Of a stretch of 64,000 bases of DNA, positions 23,073 through 33,848 are shown in pieces. The stretch comes from Glycine soja (taxonomy: Eukaryota; Streptophyta; Magnoliopsida; Fabales; Fabaceae), in assembly GCF_004193775.1 (NCBI RefSeq), contig NC_041006.1, positions 25,534,388 to 25,598,387 of the forward strand. The letters are read 5' to 3'. The position numbers and the translations under genes were made by a program. The notes beneath the pieces were generated by a model. It was not told the origin of the DNA. It made no database searches and worked only from the letters and a program-made list of their open reading frames with translations. Position 1 is the stretch's first letter. Every line of letters begins with the position of its first letter.

Positions 23073-25240
23073 ATTCTAATGTTGGCAAATGACGTTATGC
23101 ATGGGGAATTTTGAAGGTTGTTGTTAGATCTCTCCAATGACTCATTAGGATTTTCATGTTTATGCCATTGTTGTAAACCACAGTCACAATGCCAATAATA
23201 TGGATAAATTTGATATCCTTGTCTCTCATTCTCTCACAATCACATCTTTGCTTATTTAAGTTCCACTAGAATGTGAATGTAAGTCGTTGTTCTATTTGCT
23301 CAAGCGACCTGTGCTCCTGAGTTTGACTTCCAAGTCTGTTCAATCAGAAATTGCTCGTTCTATACGTTTGGTAGGGGTGTCGTAAACGCCAAGTAAAAAA
23401 AACGTTTGATTGATTGTGTTTCAAATAAAAGTACAGACATTCATGTGACCTCATTCTTAAAAGTTTTCTTTTTGAGAGAAAAGTGAGTTGTCAAGAACAA
23501 GAGTCGTTCGACTTAATCTGTCAATTGAAAGCCCTTTAAATGTTTCTCGTCCTTGAAAATTCATTTTCGAGAATCTGCACAGTTTCTTTCATTTTCCTTG
23601 CTAGAAGGTCATGACAAAAGACAGCAATAAGAGGCACCATGCATGAGCCTCAAGTGAACCTAGGGGCAGATCAAAAGTTTTCACCCGGTAGGTTGAAAAC
23701 CCGAAAGGGTAGCCTAAGCAAAAATTAGGGTTGATATAAAAAAAATAAGCAATCAAAGGCGTGTTACTAAGGTTTTGTCCCAAAATCCAAACTACAAAAG
23801 GATCTAAGTCATGATTTGAAATGACACATGGCCATGTTTCAACATCCCAAACACTAGTTTATCCTTTGTTACCCCTCTGAGCCAAAGCATATTTGTTTTC
23901 TAAAAAACAAAAAAACAACAAAAACAAAATAGGAACCCTGAGTAGGAACCACCGCTAAACCGATGGGAAGAGCAATGCAAACAACACATGCATGAAATTG
24001 GGCAGCAATGAAAGAAAAAAGAAAATAAAACCCACCAAAGGAAAATGAAGGAAAAAAAGAGAGAGACAAAATATCTCTAGATTTTACATGAAAGGCACAA
24101 AAAGTGCAATAAGGACAAAAGGAGTAGAGCCCAACCCAAAAGGTACAAGCAACGCTCTTGAGGTTCTTACTCAATGTAACCCTCAAATACTCTTTGAGCC
24201 TCTTCGATCTTTTCTTCCGTAGCCATCTTACCCCTAACCACGTTTCAAGCCTAAAGCCCATGTGGATCAAGGAATGACTAATTTTGCTTTTAAGTTGGGA
24301 TTCTGGAATGGAACCCGCACACGCTTGTGATTGTTGGAAAAAAAAAAGAAGAAAGAAAACCCATGAGGTTCACACTTACACAATTAAGGAGAAAACTCAT
24401 TTGACCAGGAGCTCATGGAAGATACCCAAAGACCATTGTGATAGTAGGGTACATCTGATGTTGGTCGCTCATGCGGACTCCTTGGGATTCCTTTGGAATC
24501 CAAGGGTGGTCTTTGTTGTAAAAATTCTTTGGGGATCAACCTGTGTCATCAAGTTTTAGTGGGATCAATAGAGCCATGGCGTCACTCTATGACCTTAAAT
24601 CAAGAAATTTTCACTTGGTCACATACCAAAGTGTGACAATTTGTTGCCATCCTACAATGGCGCACACGATCGTTCCTGAAGCCTTACGTTTTCTTGCTAT
24701 GCAGAATAATCGAAGTTTTTAAAAGGAAAGGGGAAAACCCTAGGACCAATATTTCGATTGATTGGTTAAATGTCAAACAGCTCCATTTCCATCACCTCGA
24801 TTTTCAAGTGATCAAACAAAACATACACTTTGAGGGAGTCCCCGAAGAGATTTGCAAAAAAAATAGAATGAGGTTGCATGAATTATCACATCTTCCAAAA
24901 AGAAACGGTCAATCCGTTTTTTCCACAAAAGAAAAGAAAAAGGAAAAAAAATCAAATCAAAATCAAAATTAAAAAAAAAATAGGAAAAGAATGTCATGAG
25001 CATTACATAATTTTCATGGTTCAAAACCATTTTGCATTACTAGCATTTCAAGATGAAGGTTGCATGCATTTGCATCCCAAAAATCATGTTCATAAGTGCA
25101 TAGATTTCTCTTTATCTACCAATTTCCCAAATCTAATGTCCTATCTTTTGAGTTTAGGATGAGAGGCCCTCTCAAAGAGTCAACCTCTTGCTCTCTCATA
25201 AGGTTAAGCCCTTTGGTACTAGTACCTATTAGCATGTTTC
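23073..25240 (+). other. Ogre II 3' non-coding region
   Basis: The first 650 bp match Ogre I at 49080-49640. The rest has A-rich tracts (24900-24990) and no gene I recognise. No accessory ORF is present, unlike Ogre I and III. Confidence 0.6.
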
Positions 25241-25770
25241 GTAGGACTCAAAGTGCTGGCTTTTATCTTTCATAAGACTCAAGTCATCACTTTTATCTTT
25301 CATATGACTCAAAGTCCTCGCCTTTATCTTTCATAGGACTCAAAGTCCTTTGTCTTTATGCTTTCATAGGACTCAAAGTCCTCTCTCCTTTACTTTTCAA
25401 AGACTATCATAGTCTGTTGTCTTACAGAGACAATCAAGGTCATCTGCCCCTTTTACTTTTCAAAGACTATCATAGTCTTTTCTCTTGCAGAGACAATCAA
25501 GGTCATCTGCCCTTTACTTTTCAAAGACTATCATAGTTTTTGTCTTGCAGAGACAATCAAGGTCATCTACTCCTTTACTTTTCAAAGACTTCAATGTCTT
25601 TTATCAAGACTATCACAATCTTCTTTACGCTTTCAAAAGACGACAATGTCTTCATTTGCATTTCAAAAGACGACAATGTCTTCATTTACATTTCAAAGAC
25701 TTCAATGTCTTTTGTCTTTTATAGGACTCAATATCCTTGTTTGTGCTTCATAGGACTCAACGTCCTCTAT
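25241..25770 (+). repeat. Ogre II 3'-UTR array of short hairpins
   Basis: Successive units carry different small inverted repeats: GGACTcaaAGTCC (25334, 25369), AAAGACTATcATAGTCTTT (25464), AAAGACttcaatGTCTTT (25580, 25697), GACgacaatGTC (25637, 25669) and GGACtcaacGTCC (25752). Spacers such as GAGACAATCAAGGTCATC also repeat. Confidence 0.85.
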
Positions 25771-25884
25771 TTCCATGCTTTGAAGAAAAAAAAACAAATT
25801 CAATGTCCTCATGTTTTCTCGGTTTCACTTCCTTGGTGGCCCAGTCGAATAACAAGATCACTCGAACGAAATTAGTGTCCTTAT

Positions 25885-25932
25885 CTTTACTTCTCTTTTA
25901 TTTCCAATAAAAGATAAGTAAAGAGGGACAAC
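25885..25932 (+). promoter_or_regulatory. Ogre II stem-loop and polypurine tract
   Basis: Arms CTTTACTTCTCTTTTATT and AATAAAAGATAAGTAAAG (loop TCC) pair at 17 of 18 positions. The 3' arm runs straight into the purine tract AAGAGGGACAAC before the LTR. Confidence 0.8.
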
Positions 25933-27207
25933 TGTCATACCCTAATTTCGTCCGGGGACTATCATTTGCTAACATTTTGATTATTGTTAGCCAAATTAAG
26001 CTTGACATCAAGTGTCGTGCAATACGAAAGGTTTTTCGACATTTTAATCAAGAATGCAAAAATACCCAAAGGGGAGGGCAAAAGGGCTATTTTAAGGCTT
26101 TTCCTGAACCCTGGCTAGCCTCTGGCTCACCTAGGCCACTAGATAACTTCACGGTGAAGTAACCAGCTCTCCTAGGCGAGCAAGGTTGCTTCAGAATGAA
26201 GTAACAACTCGCCTGGGCGAGCTGTCATGACCCCATATGCTTTGTTTTGCTATAAATAAGTGTGAAGAGGGGCTGAGGGAGGGGTTTTGAGGTCCAGAGG
26301 TGAAGGATTAGAGAGAAAGAAGAGAAAGGGAAGCTAAATCGCTGTTGAATTGTGACCGTAATCGTTCTTTATTCGTTCTTCATTCTTCATCCGATTAGTG
26401 TTTGTTTTTAAGGATTTGAACATCATTTATGGATCCTTAGGGGTCCGCTTTATTGTTTTGTGCATTTTCATCTCCTTCTCCTATCATCGATAATCGTTTT
26501 TCTTTTGTAAAGTAAGTTTTAACCGATCATTAGTGTCGCAAGTTATCTTTAAAAAATGATTGAAGATTAATAAGCTAAAACCAAAATAAAACCAACTCAT
26601 AAACTTCTTCATTTCAATAAAAAAACCAAGAGATCATTTCAAGGTCCAACGCCTTAACGATTCTCTCCTCTTTTCAAAATTCAAAAGATCGTTTCAAGGT
26701 CCAACGCCTTAACGACTCTCCCCACTTTTCTAAGTTTAAAACATCTTTTCAAGGTCCAATGCCTTAAATGACTTTTGCTCATAATTAAAATCAAATCTTT
26801 CAAAAAAAAAACATAAAATCAAGGTAACTCACAAACTTTCAAACTTTAAGAACTACGTAGGTCTGAGCTCCTCATTGCACTTGAGGATATGTAGGAGCAA
26901 GGGTCATGCTCTTGTCGACCCCAAAAGATAAAAAACATAAAAAAGGGAAAATAATAAATATTGAAGTCATGATTTTGCACACTTGATTAAAGGTTGTCGT
27001 CCCTTGTGACGGATGCGTGGGGTGCTAATACCTTTCCCGCACGTAAACAACTATCGAACCTTTTATTCTTAAAATTTGTAGACCTTTTCTGGTTTTTCTA
27101 GCATTTTCCTTGAATAAATGTTGGTGGCGACTCTCGTGCATTTTCCTTTATTGGAAGATGCACCCTTGAGTCTCACTCGCCCTCCCGCCGAAGGGTAGGT
27201 TGCGACA
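25933..27207 (+). repeat. Ogre II 3' LTR
   Basis: It begins TGTCATACCCTAATTTCG and ends GGTTGCGACA (1275 bp). TATAAATA is at 26251, after GCCTGGGCGAGCTG. A motif GATCrTTTCAAGGTCCAACG is repeated three times at 26630-26770. The ACTACGTAGGTCTGA ... TATGTAGGAGCAAGG block is at 26850, and TGGCGACTC at 27125. Confidence 0.85.
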
Positions 27208-27283
27208 ACAGTGTCATACAAGGATTGACACTAGATGCTACCATTCGCATTGCATGGTTATCGAACTATTATGCGCACTTCTA
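27208..27283 (+). pseudogene. Ogre I pol part 2: integrase segment between two insertions
   Basis: This 76-bp island reads TVSYKD, stop, H, stop, MLPFALHGYRTIMRTS. It is exactly the integrase stretch that follows KMT in Ogre III (SYRDWHEMLPFALHGYRTS). It links part 1 to part 3 and shows that both neighbouring blocks are insertions in one gene. Confidence 0.85.
27279..27283. repeat. Target site duplication of the solo LTR (TTCTA)
   Basis: TTCTA at 27279-27283 and again at 48646-48650. Removing one copy and all between restores the integrase frame RTSTGATP. Confidence 0.85.
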
Positions 27284-28805
27284 TTTAGAAGCAAGCTTCA
27301 TGATGAATCAATATTGATTCAAAGAAGTTTTGATGATAACAAAGGTGATAACAAAAAGCTCAAAGGTCAAGAACACTTCATGATAACAAAGATGATGATC
27401 TCAAGGATCAAGAAAGAATAAGTTCAAGATGTTCAAGATTGAATCAAGAACACTTCAAGGTTCAAGAGGAAATTTGATTTCAAGAAACAAGAATCAAGTT
27501 TCAAGATTCAAGTTCCAAGAATCAAGATCAAGATTCAAGACTCAAGATTCAAGAATCAAGAGAAGAATTAATCAAGATAAGTATGAAAAAGTTTTTTCGA
27601 AAACTGAGTAGCACATGGATTTTTCTCAAAACATGTTTACCAAGAGTTTTTACTCTCGGGTAATCGATTACCAGATTGTTGTAATCGATTACCAGTAGCA
27701 AAATGTATTTTGAAAAAGTTTTCAACTGAATTTACAACGTTCCAATTGATTTCAAAAAGCTGTAATCGATTACAATGTTTTGGTAATCGATTACCAGTGT
27801 GCTTGAACGTTGAAATTCAAATTCAAATGTGAAGAGTCACATTCTTTCACAAAAAAGCATTGTGTAATCAATTACATTGATTTGGAAATCGATTACACTG
27901 ATTTGGTAATCGATTACCGATGATAGTTTCTAAACAAATCAAAAGATGTAACTCTTCAAATAGTTTTTGACTTTTTCAAATTGGCTTTAAGTTTTTCTAA
28001 AAGTCATAACTCTTCTAATGGCTCTCTTGACCAGACATGAAGAGTCTATAAAATCAAGGCTTTGTTTTGCATTTCAATAATCTTGAACAACCTTTACAAT
28101 ACAATCCTTTACAATCTTTGAATCTCTTTGAACTTCTTCTTCTTCTTCTTCTTTGTGCCAAAAAGCTTCTCAAAGTTTTCTGGTTTTCTAAAACTTGAAA
28201 ACTTGTGCTATTCATTCTTTTTATCTCTTCTCCCTTTGCCAAAAAGAATTCGCCAAGGACTAACCGCCTGAATCTTTTTGTGTCTCTCTTCTCCCTTTCC
28301 CAAAAGAACAAAGGACTAACCGCCTGAATTCTTTTGTGTCTCCCTTCTCCCTTGTCAAAGAATTCAAAATGACATAGTCTGAGAATTCTTTTGATTCTTC
28401 CCTTTCCCATATACAAAAGATTTCAAAGGACTAACCGCCTGAGAATTCTTTTGTATCCCCATTCACAAAGTTTCAAAGGTTAAACTGCATGAGAACTTTG
28501 TCTTAACACATTGGAGGGTACATCCTTTGTGGTACAAGTAGAGGGTACATCTACTTGGGTTGTTTGACTGAGAACAAGAGAGGGTACATCTCTTGTGGAT
28601 CAGTTCTAGTGGAGGGTACATCCACTAGGTTGTTCAAAGAGAACAAGGGAGGGTACATCCCTTGTGGATCTTTGCTTGTAAAAGGATTTTTACAAGGTTG
28701 AAAAGAAATCTCAAGGACCGCAGGTCACTTGAGGACAGGATGTAGGCATGGGTTGTTGCCGAACGAGTATAAAAACTCTTGTGTGTTTGTCTCCTTCTTC
28801 CCTAC
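27284..28805 (+). repeat. Solo copia-type LTR, left part
   Basis: This LTR is flanked directly by a 5-bp duplication, so it is a solo LTR left by LTR-LTR recombination. The left part has AAGATTCAAG tracts, GTAATCGATTACCA motifs (27660-27925), TATAAAAT at 28047, GGACTAACCGCCTGA repeats (28257-28440), and several GGAGGGTACATC repeats (28510-28660). It ends in the Ogre III target CCTAC. Related LTRs at 21100 and 58548 place it with copia elements of the kind known as SIRE in soybean. That name is from memory. Confidence 0.75.
28801..28805. repeat. Target site duplication of Ogre III (CCTAC)
   Basis: CCTAC at 28801-28805 and 48453-48457 flanks Ogre III exactly. Confidence 0.9.
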
Positions 28806-30452
28806 TGTCGCAACCTACCCTTTGGCGGGAGGGCGACGCGTGACTCGCGGGAGGCGTGTTCCACGAAAGGAATACGCGCAGAGTCGCCACCAACGTTTAT
28901 TTGAGGAAAACGTCGGAAAAACCGGAAAAGACGCGATCTACGAACTTTAAAGTGAAAGGTTCGGGAGTTGTATTTACGCACGGGGAAGGTATTAGCACCC
29001 CACACGTCCGTCCCAAGGGACGGCAGCCTTTAATCGAATGTGCAAACATGACTTTGATTTTTACGTTCCCTTTTTATGTCTTTATATCCTTTATACCCTT
29101 TTTATATTTTTTCTCTTTTTGTGGTCGACAAGGGTGTTTCCCTTTGCTCCTACGTATTCCTCAATTGCGATGAGGAAATCAGACCTACGTAGTTCTTTCG
29201 TATCAAGTGATTCCTTTTTTACTTAAAAAGGTGATCATTTTAAGGCGTTGGACCTTAAAAATGATCCATTTTACTTAGTAAGAAATTGAAATGATAAACT
29301 TCAAAAACCTATTTTTGTGGACGAGCTTGACTAGGCGAGTTGATTTTAGCTTTAGTTTCACTTTAGTTATTAGTCAATTCGATTAAGAATGAGAAATCCC
29401 AAAGAGAAAACGTCCAATTGATTTTCGCTTTATTTTACTAAAAGGTATTTTTTTATTATTATATTATTATTTACCTCTTTTTTTTTATTTCCAACGTGGT
29501 TACGGCACGACCGAACGGTCGGAATTCATTTTAACCGAAGTTAACGGATAATACAATTCAAACGATCGGTGGAAATTTATTTTATTTTTAGGTTAAACGA
29601 GAAATGACTTAAATAAAATGGCTTAAGCACGTCAACAGGGGGTATAAAAAGTAAATGAAACGAGAATAAAAATACATGAAACCAGATGTGGACCACTAAG
29701 GGTACATAGAATGAATCGAAAAGCTTGGTTCGAGGTACTTATCCGTTGAAGATCGAAGAACGATGAAGAACGAATGAAGAACGTCGAAGAACGGTCGAAA
29801 ACCTTCGCGAAATCACTCACCGAAACGTTACGGAAACTTTACGGAAGCGCCTCGGCTTGGATTTTCTTCACGGAAACAATTTTTCTAAGCAAATTCGACA
29901 GAGAGAGAAGTGCCTAAGGGGCTGAACCCTTTTCTACTTCACTTCTCCCCCTATTTATAGAAAATTGGGGGAGAAGCTTGCCACCCAGCTCGCCCAGGCG
30001 AGCAGGGTTGCTTCCTCCAGAAGCAACAGCCTTCTGGAGGAATCTTCTGGAGGGCCCAAGTGGGCCTGGTTGCTATTTGCACCCCCATTTTTACTAAGTA
30101 CACCCCCTGCCTTTTTTGGTGATTCTTTTTCGTAAAGTTACGGAAACTTACGAATTTCGTAACGATACTTGTTTTCTTTCCGTAATGTTACGAAACCTTG
30201 CGGATTACATAATCATCCCCTTTTTGACTTACGGAATGTTACGGAACCTCACTAATTGTGCAACGATGCTTCCATTTGATTTCCGGTGTGTCATGGAACC
30301 TTACGAATTGTGCATCAATATTTTCTTTTGTTTTCCGGCATGTCCCGGAATTTCACAAATTGCCTAATGATGGGTGCCAAGCACCTCACAAGGACCAAAC
30401 AAAAGTGGCATGTCATTAAGCAAAGGTCCCCGGACGAAATTAGGGTATGACA
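28806..30452 (-). repeat. Ogre III 3' LTR
   Basis: The 1647-bp LTR reads, in element sense, TGTCATACCCTAATTTCGTC to GGTTGCGACA. It holds CTCGCCTGGGCGAGCTGG (about 29990), TATAAATA, the CTACGTAGGTCTGA block (about 29185), the palindrome CCGTCCCAAGGGACGG (29010), and TGGCGACTC (28889). It differs from the 5' LTR by a few substitutions and by keeping the ~60-bp TATA segment. Confidence 0.92.
29952..29959 (-). promoter_or_regulatory. TATA box in Ogre III 3' LTR
   Basis: CTATAAATAG on the minus strand, about 30 bp after the TCGCCTGGGCGA palindrome. The corresponding segment is deleted in the 5' LTR. Confidence 0.75.
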
Positions 30453-30500
30453 GTTGCCCCTCTTTACTTGTCTTTTATTGGAGATAAAAGGAAAGTAAAG
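30453..30500 (-). promoter_or_regulatory. Ogre III stem-loop and polypurine tract
   Basis: In element sense CTTTACTTTCCTTTTAT, loop, ATAAAAGACAAGTAAAG pair except at two positions, and the tract AAAGAGGGGCAAC then leads into the 3' LTR. This is the same arrangement as in Ogre I and II. Confidence 0.8.
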
Positions 30501-30794
30501 ATAAGACACTAATTTCGTTCCTCTCGGTTGACGAGAGTCGCGGGTGAACATAAAATCTCCGCATGCAAATGACTTGTTGTTCCCGGGGGAACAAAAGGTG
30601 CAGAAGACGATGTCAGTCTCTGCATGCTATCAAGCGTTCTGTCTTACAGATAGCAAAAGAATGTTTATACGGATAACCACTCGGGCATTTCCGCCCGTCA
30701 GCGTGACTCAAAAGTCAGTATGACAGATCTTGTGAGCGCGGAAGATGATGTAAATCCCCGCGTGTCAACGGGCTTGTCGACCGCGATTGACGAA
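30501..30794. repeat. Hairpin-rich segment beside the Ogre III array
   Basis: It contains TTGTTCCCGGGGGAACAA (30577-30594) and TGACTcaaaAGTCA (30704-30717), each able to fold into a small hairpin. No gene. Confidence 0.65.
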
Positions 30795-31806
30795 GGGCGC
30801 AGAATGACCATAATTTGTCTCTGCGTGCCATCGGACACAACTGTGTCTGAATGGCAAAAAGGTGTGCAGAATGACCATAATTTGTCTCCGCATGTCATCG
30901 GGCCCGCCGCCTCTGGATGACAAAAGGGCGCAGAATGACCATAATTTGTCTCTGCGTGCCATCGGACACAACTGTGTCTGAATGGCAAAAGGTGTGCGGA
31001 ATGACCATAATTTGTCTCCGCATGTCATCGGGCCCGCCGCCTCTGGATGACAAAAGGGTGCAGAATGACCATAACTTGTCTTTGCGTGCCATCGGACACG
31101 ACTGTGTCTGAATGGCAAAAGGTGTGCGGAATGACCATAATTTGTCTCCGCATGTCATCGGGCCCGCCGCCTCTGGATGACAAAAGGGCGCAGAATGATC
31201 ATAATTTGTCTCTGTGTGCCATCGGACACGACTGTGTCTGAATGGCAAAAGGTGTGCGGAATGACCATAATTTGTCTCCGCATGTCATCGGGCCCGCCGC
31301 CTCTGGATGACAAAAGGGTGCAGAATGACCATAATTTGTCTCTGCGTGCCATCGGACACGACTGTGTCTGAATGGCAAAAGGTGTGCGGAATGACCATAA
31401 TTTGTCTCCCCATGTCATCGGGCCCGCCGCCTCTAGATGACAAAAGGGCGTAGAATGACCATAATTTGTCTCTGCGTGCCATTGGACACGACTGTGTCTG
31501 AATGGCAAAAGGGGTGCGAAATGACCATAATTTGTCTCCGCATGTCATCGGGCCTGCCGCCTCTAGATGACAAAAGGGTGCAGAATGACCATAATTTGTC
31601 TCTGCGTGCCATCGGACACGACTGTGTCTGAATGGCAAAAGGTGTGCGGAATGACCATAATTTGTCTCCGCATGTCATCGGGCCCGCTGCCTCTGGATGA
31701 CAAAAGGGCGCAGAATGATCATAATTTGTCTCTGTGTGCCATCGGACACGACTGTGTCTGAATGGCAAAAGGTGTGCGGAATGACCATAATTTGTCTCCG
31801 CATGTC
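30795..31806. repeat. 130-bp tandem array, about 7.8 copies, in Ogre III 3' UTR
   Basis: Units start at 30795, 30926, 31056, 31186, 31316, 31446, 31576 and 31706, the last being partial. Each unit is two related 65-bp halves sharing GAATGACCATAATTTGTCTC. One half has ATCGGACACgactGTGTCTG, the other ATCGGGCCCGCCGCCTCTG. Copies differ by a few bases only. The open frames on both strands shift with each unit, because 130 is not a multiple of three, and are not genes. Confidence 0.95.
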
Positions 31807-31857
31807 ACATGACCTCAGGGTCAGTATGACAGAGATTGTGGGGCGGCCGACAAAAGC

Positions 31858-32180
31858 AAGGCTCTTGCTCCTACGTATCGTCCAATGAGGAACTCAGACC
31901 TACGTAGTTCTAGATAACTTGTGAGACTTGAAAAAGTCTCCACCGGAAGATGCTGACATCTCCGGAAAGGGCGCAGATGACCACATTGGCCTCCGCTCGT
32001 CAATCACACTTGGGGTCACTGAATGACGAGGTGCGGATAACTGTGGGCTACTAGCTCTTGGGTCATGGTAACAAAAAGCGGTGTGGTAGACAAAAGCGAG
32101 GCTCTTGCTCCTACGTATCCTCAAATGAGGAACTCAGACCTACATAGTTCTGGAGAACTTGTGAGACTTGAAAAAGTCTC
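31858..32180. repeat. Two copies of an LTR-like CTACGTAGG block in Ogre III 3' UTR
   Basis: AGGCTCTTGCTCCTACGTAT ... GAGGAACTCAGACCTACGTA ... GAGACTTgaaaAAGTCTC occurs at 31858-31938 and again at 32098-32180. The central part matches the conserved block of the LTR at 29140-29190. No gene is seen from here to 32760. Confidence 0.75.
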
Positions 32181-32759
32181 GGTGTTTTCTTCACTAAAAT
32201 GCAAACATGCTTTAGTAAAGAGACAAATATTCCAACTGATTAGAGCAGCATATGCTTTTTTGAGTGAAAAACAATGCGTTTACCGGGGAAGGAGAGTCTG
32301 CTGATGAAACCCCCCCATAACCATAAATGAGATTTTGGATGTTAGCATTTCGTTTCTAAATGACCATTTAGAGGAAACACTGGGTTCAACAAAAATAGAA
32401 GAAAATCACTAAGAGTGTATCAACCTCGCACAGGTAAGTGTTTCATCCTAATTCCGAACCATAGATATGTCACGACTTGACTTTGCAAATTATTTCCTAT
32501 CGAATCAAAAATTACATGCATGATCATGGATCAACAGGACTTCCCTTGGGAATGGGTTCTTTTGGTGGGTTTTTTTCGGCTTCTGTTTCTGTTTTGCGCG
32601 AGGCGAACAAGTCACCGACGCACAGGATTTTGGTTGGTAATCAAAGGGAGAAGACCACTTTCAGGTCGTGGTTTCCTTTCCCTTCTTTTTGTTCATTTGG
32701 TGACAATTCTGTATTGTACAGATATTGTCCGGTCCAAAGACCTTTCTGCACATTTCTTC

Positions 32760-33010
32760 TGATTTCTTTCGATCCTTGATCAGGAGCTTTCTTTCCTTCC
32801 TTTTACTTTCTCCCACTCTTTGGTTGGGAATTTTCTTTCTTTTCTTTTCGCTTTCTCCCACTCTTTGATTGGGAATTTCCTTTCCTCTTTTTTTTTTCCT
32901 TTGATTGGAAATTTTCCTTCTCTCTTTTTTTTGCTTCCTCTTTGATTGGAAATTTTCCTTCTCTTTTTTTGCTTTCTCTTTGATTGAAAATTTTCCTTCT
33001 TTTTTTGCTT
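32760..33010. repeat. CT-rich tandem repeats in Ogre III
   Basis: Units such as CTCTTTGATTGGAAATTTTCC, separated by T/C runs, recur six or more times. The adjoining 33011-33848 also has a T-rich tract (33490-33600) and no gene. Confidence 0.75.
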
Positions 33011-33848
33011 CCGAGGGTAAGGATTGACATTCTCACCCTGGGTCAAGGTTTATGGTGAGTTAGGATTTTGGCTCAAAGCTTGTAGAATGGCCAGACATGA
33101 TACATGTCAGGGTTTGGTTTGGTTCAAGGGTAAAAGGGATGCCCCACATTATTTCCATGACACAAATGCAAAAATGATGATTTGGAAACTTTGTGCAAAA
33201 CTGGTCATGCATGCACCTATGTGGACACTCAAGTGTCAAATTTTTATGGTCATGTGATGCTAGGGCTCAGGATTCATTCCCTCTATTTTAGTCAACCCAA
33301 TGTTTCCAAAATATGTTCTTTTATCCATTTGTGCATTCATCCGAGTCCATTTTGGGCGTCCGGGGAAATTTCACAGCGTTCACCCTTCGGGTGTACACAC
33401 ATTTTTTCCAAAAACCAGCTATGATCGGCGAATTTCCCAAAGAAGAGTTGGAAGTCATCTCTTTTCAAAAGCATGTCGGTTTTTCAGCTAAACAACTTAT
33501 TTTTCTTTTCTTTTCCCTCTCTTTTTTCTTACTTGCTCTCTTTTTTTTCTTATTTGCTCTCTTTTTTTCTTCATTTTTTTTTATTTTTATTTTTATCATG
33601 ATTTTTGCTTGTCTTATTTTTTTGGACGATGTTCCTAAACGAAAGACTCTACACGGTTCCAGAATTTCAAACATCATTGATAATAATGATATAAACACTA
33701 ACGCAACAATCCAAACAAAAATGTATGCGCTGTACAAATGACAATCGAAACAAAAAAAACAAACATTAGTCTCTCAAGTCAAAAAACAACATAACATAAA
33801 AATGATAAAAGAAATATGAAAGAAAACATGAATCTGGGGATCTCCCAG

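Larger units (their letters stand above)
20730..27207 (+). mobile_element. Ogre II, internally deleted Ogre-lineage element
   Basis: Both LTRs begin with the CATACCC ... GGGGACTATCATTTGCTAAC block, and the right one ends GGTTGCGACA. Inside are only a copia LTR fragment, part of gag and 3' non-coding sequence. ORF1, protease, RT and integrase are gone through two deletions (junctions near 22218 and 23073). The element sits in the integrase codons of Ogre I. Confidence 0.8.

Noticed and set aside
28054..28416. 120-codon minus-strand ORF
   Set aside because: It lies antisense inside the solo copia LTR across GGACTAACCGCCTGA repeats and has no protein family features.
30795..31806. Possible CRISPR-like array
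   Set aside because: Units are contiguous 130-bp repeats without unique spacers, in a plant retrotransposon UTR.
30698..31888. Overlapping 60-117 codon ORFs on both strands with near-identical sequences
   Set aside because: They are translations of the 130-bp array. The unit is not a multiple of three and frames appear equally on both strands.
33313..33741. 142-codon ORF with long Phe/Leu runs, possible membrane protein
   Set aside because: It is the product of a T/C-rich tract in Ogre III non-coding DNA, on the strand opposite the element's genes.
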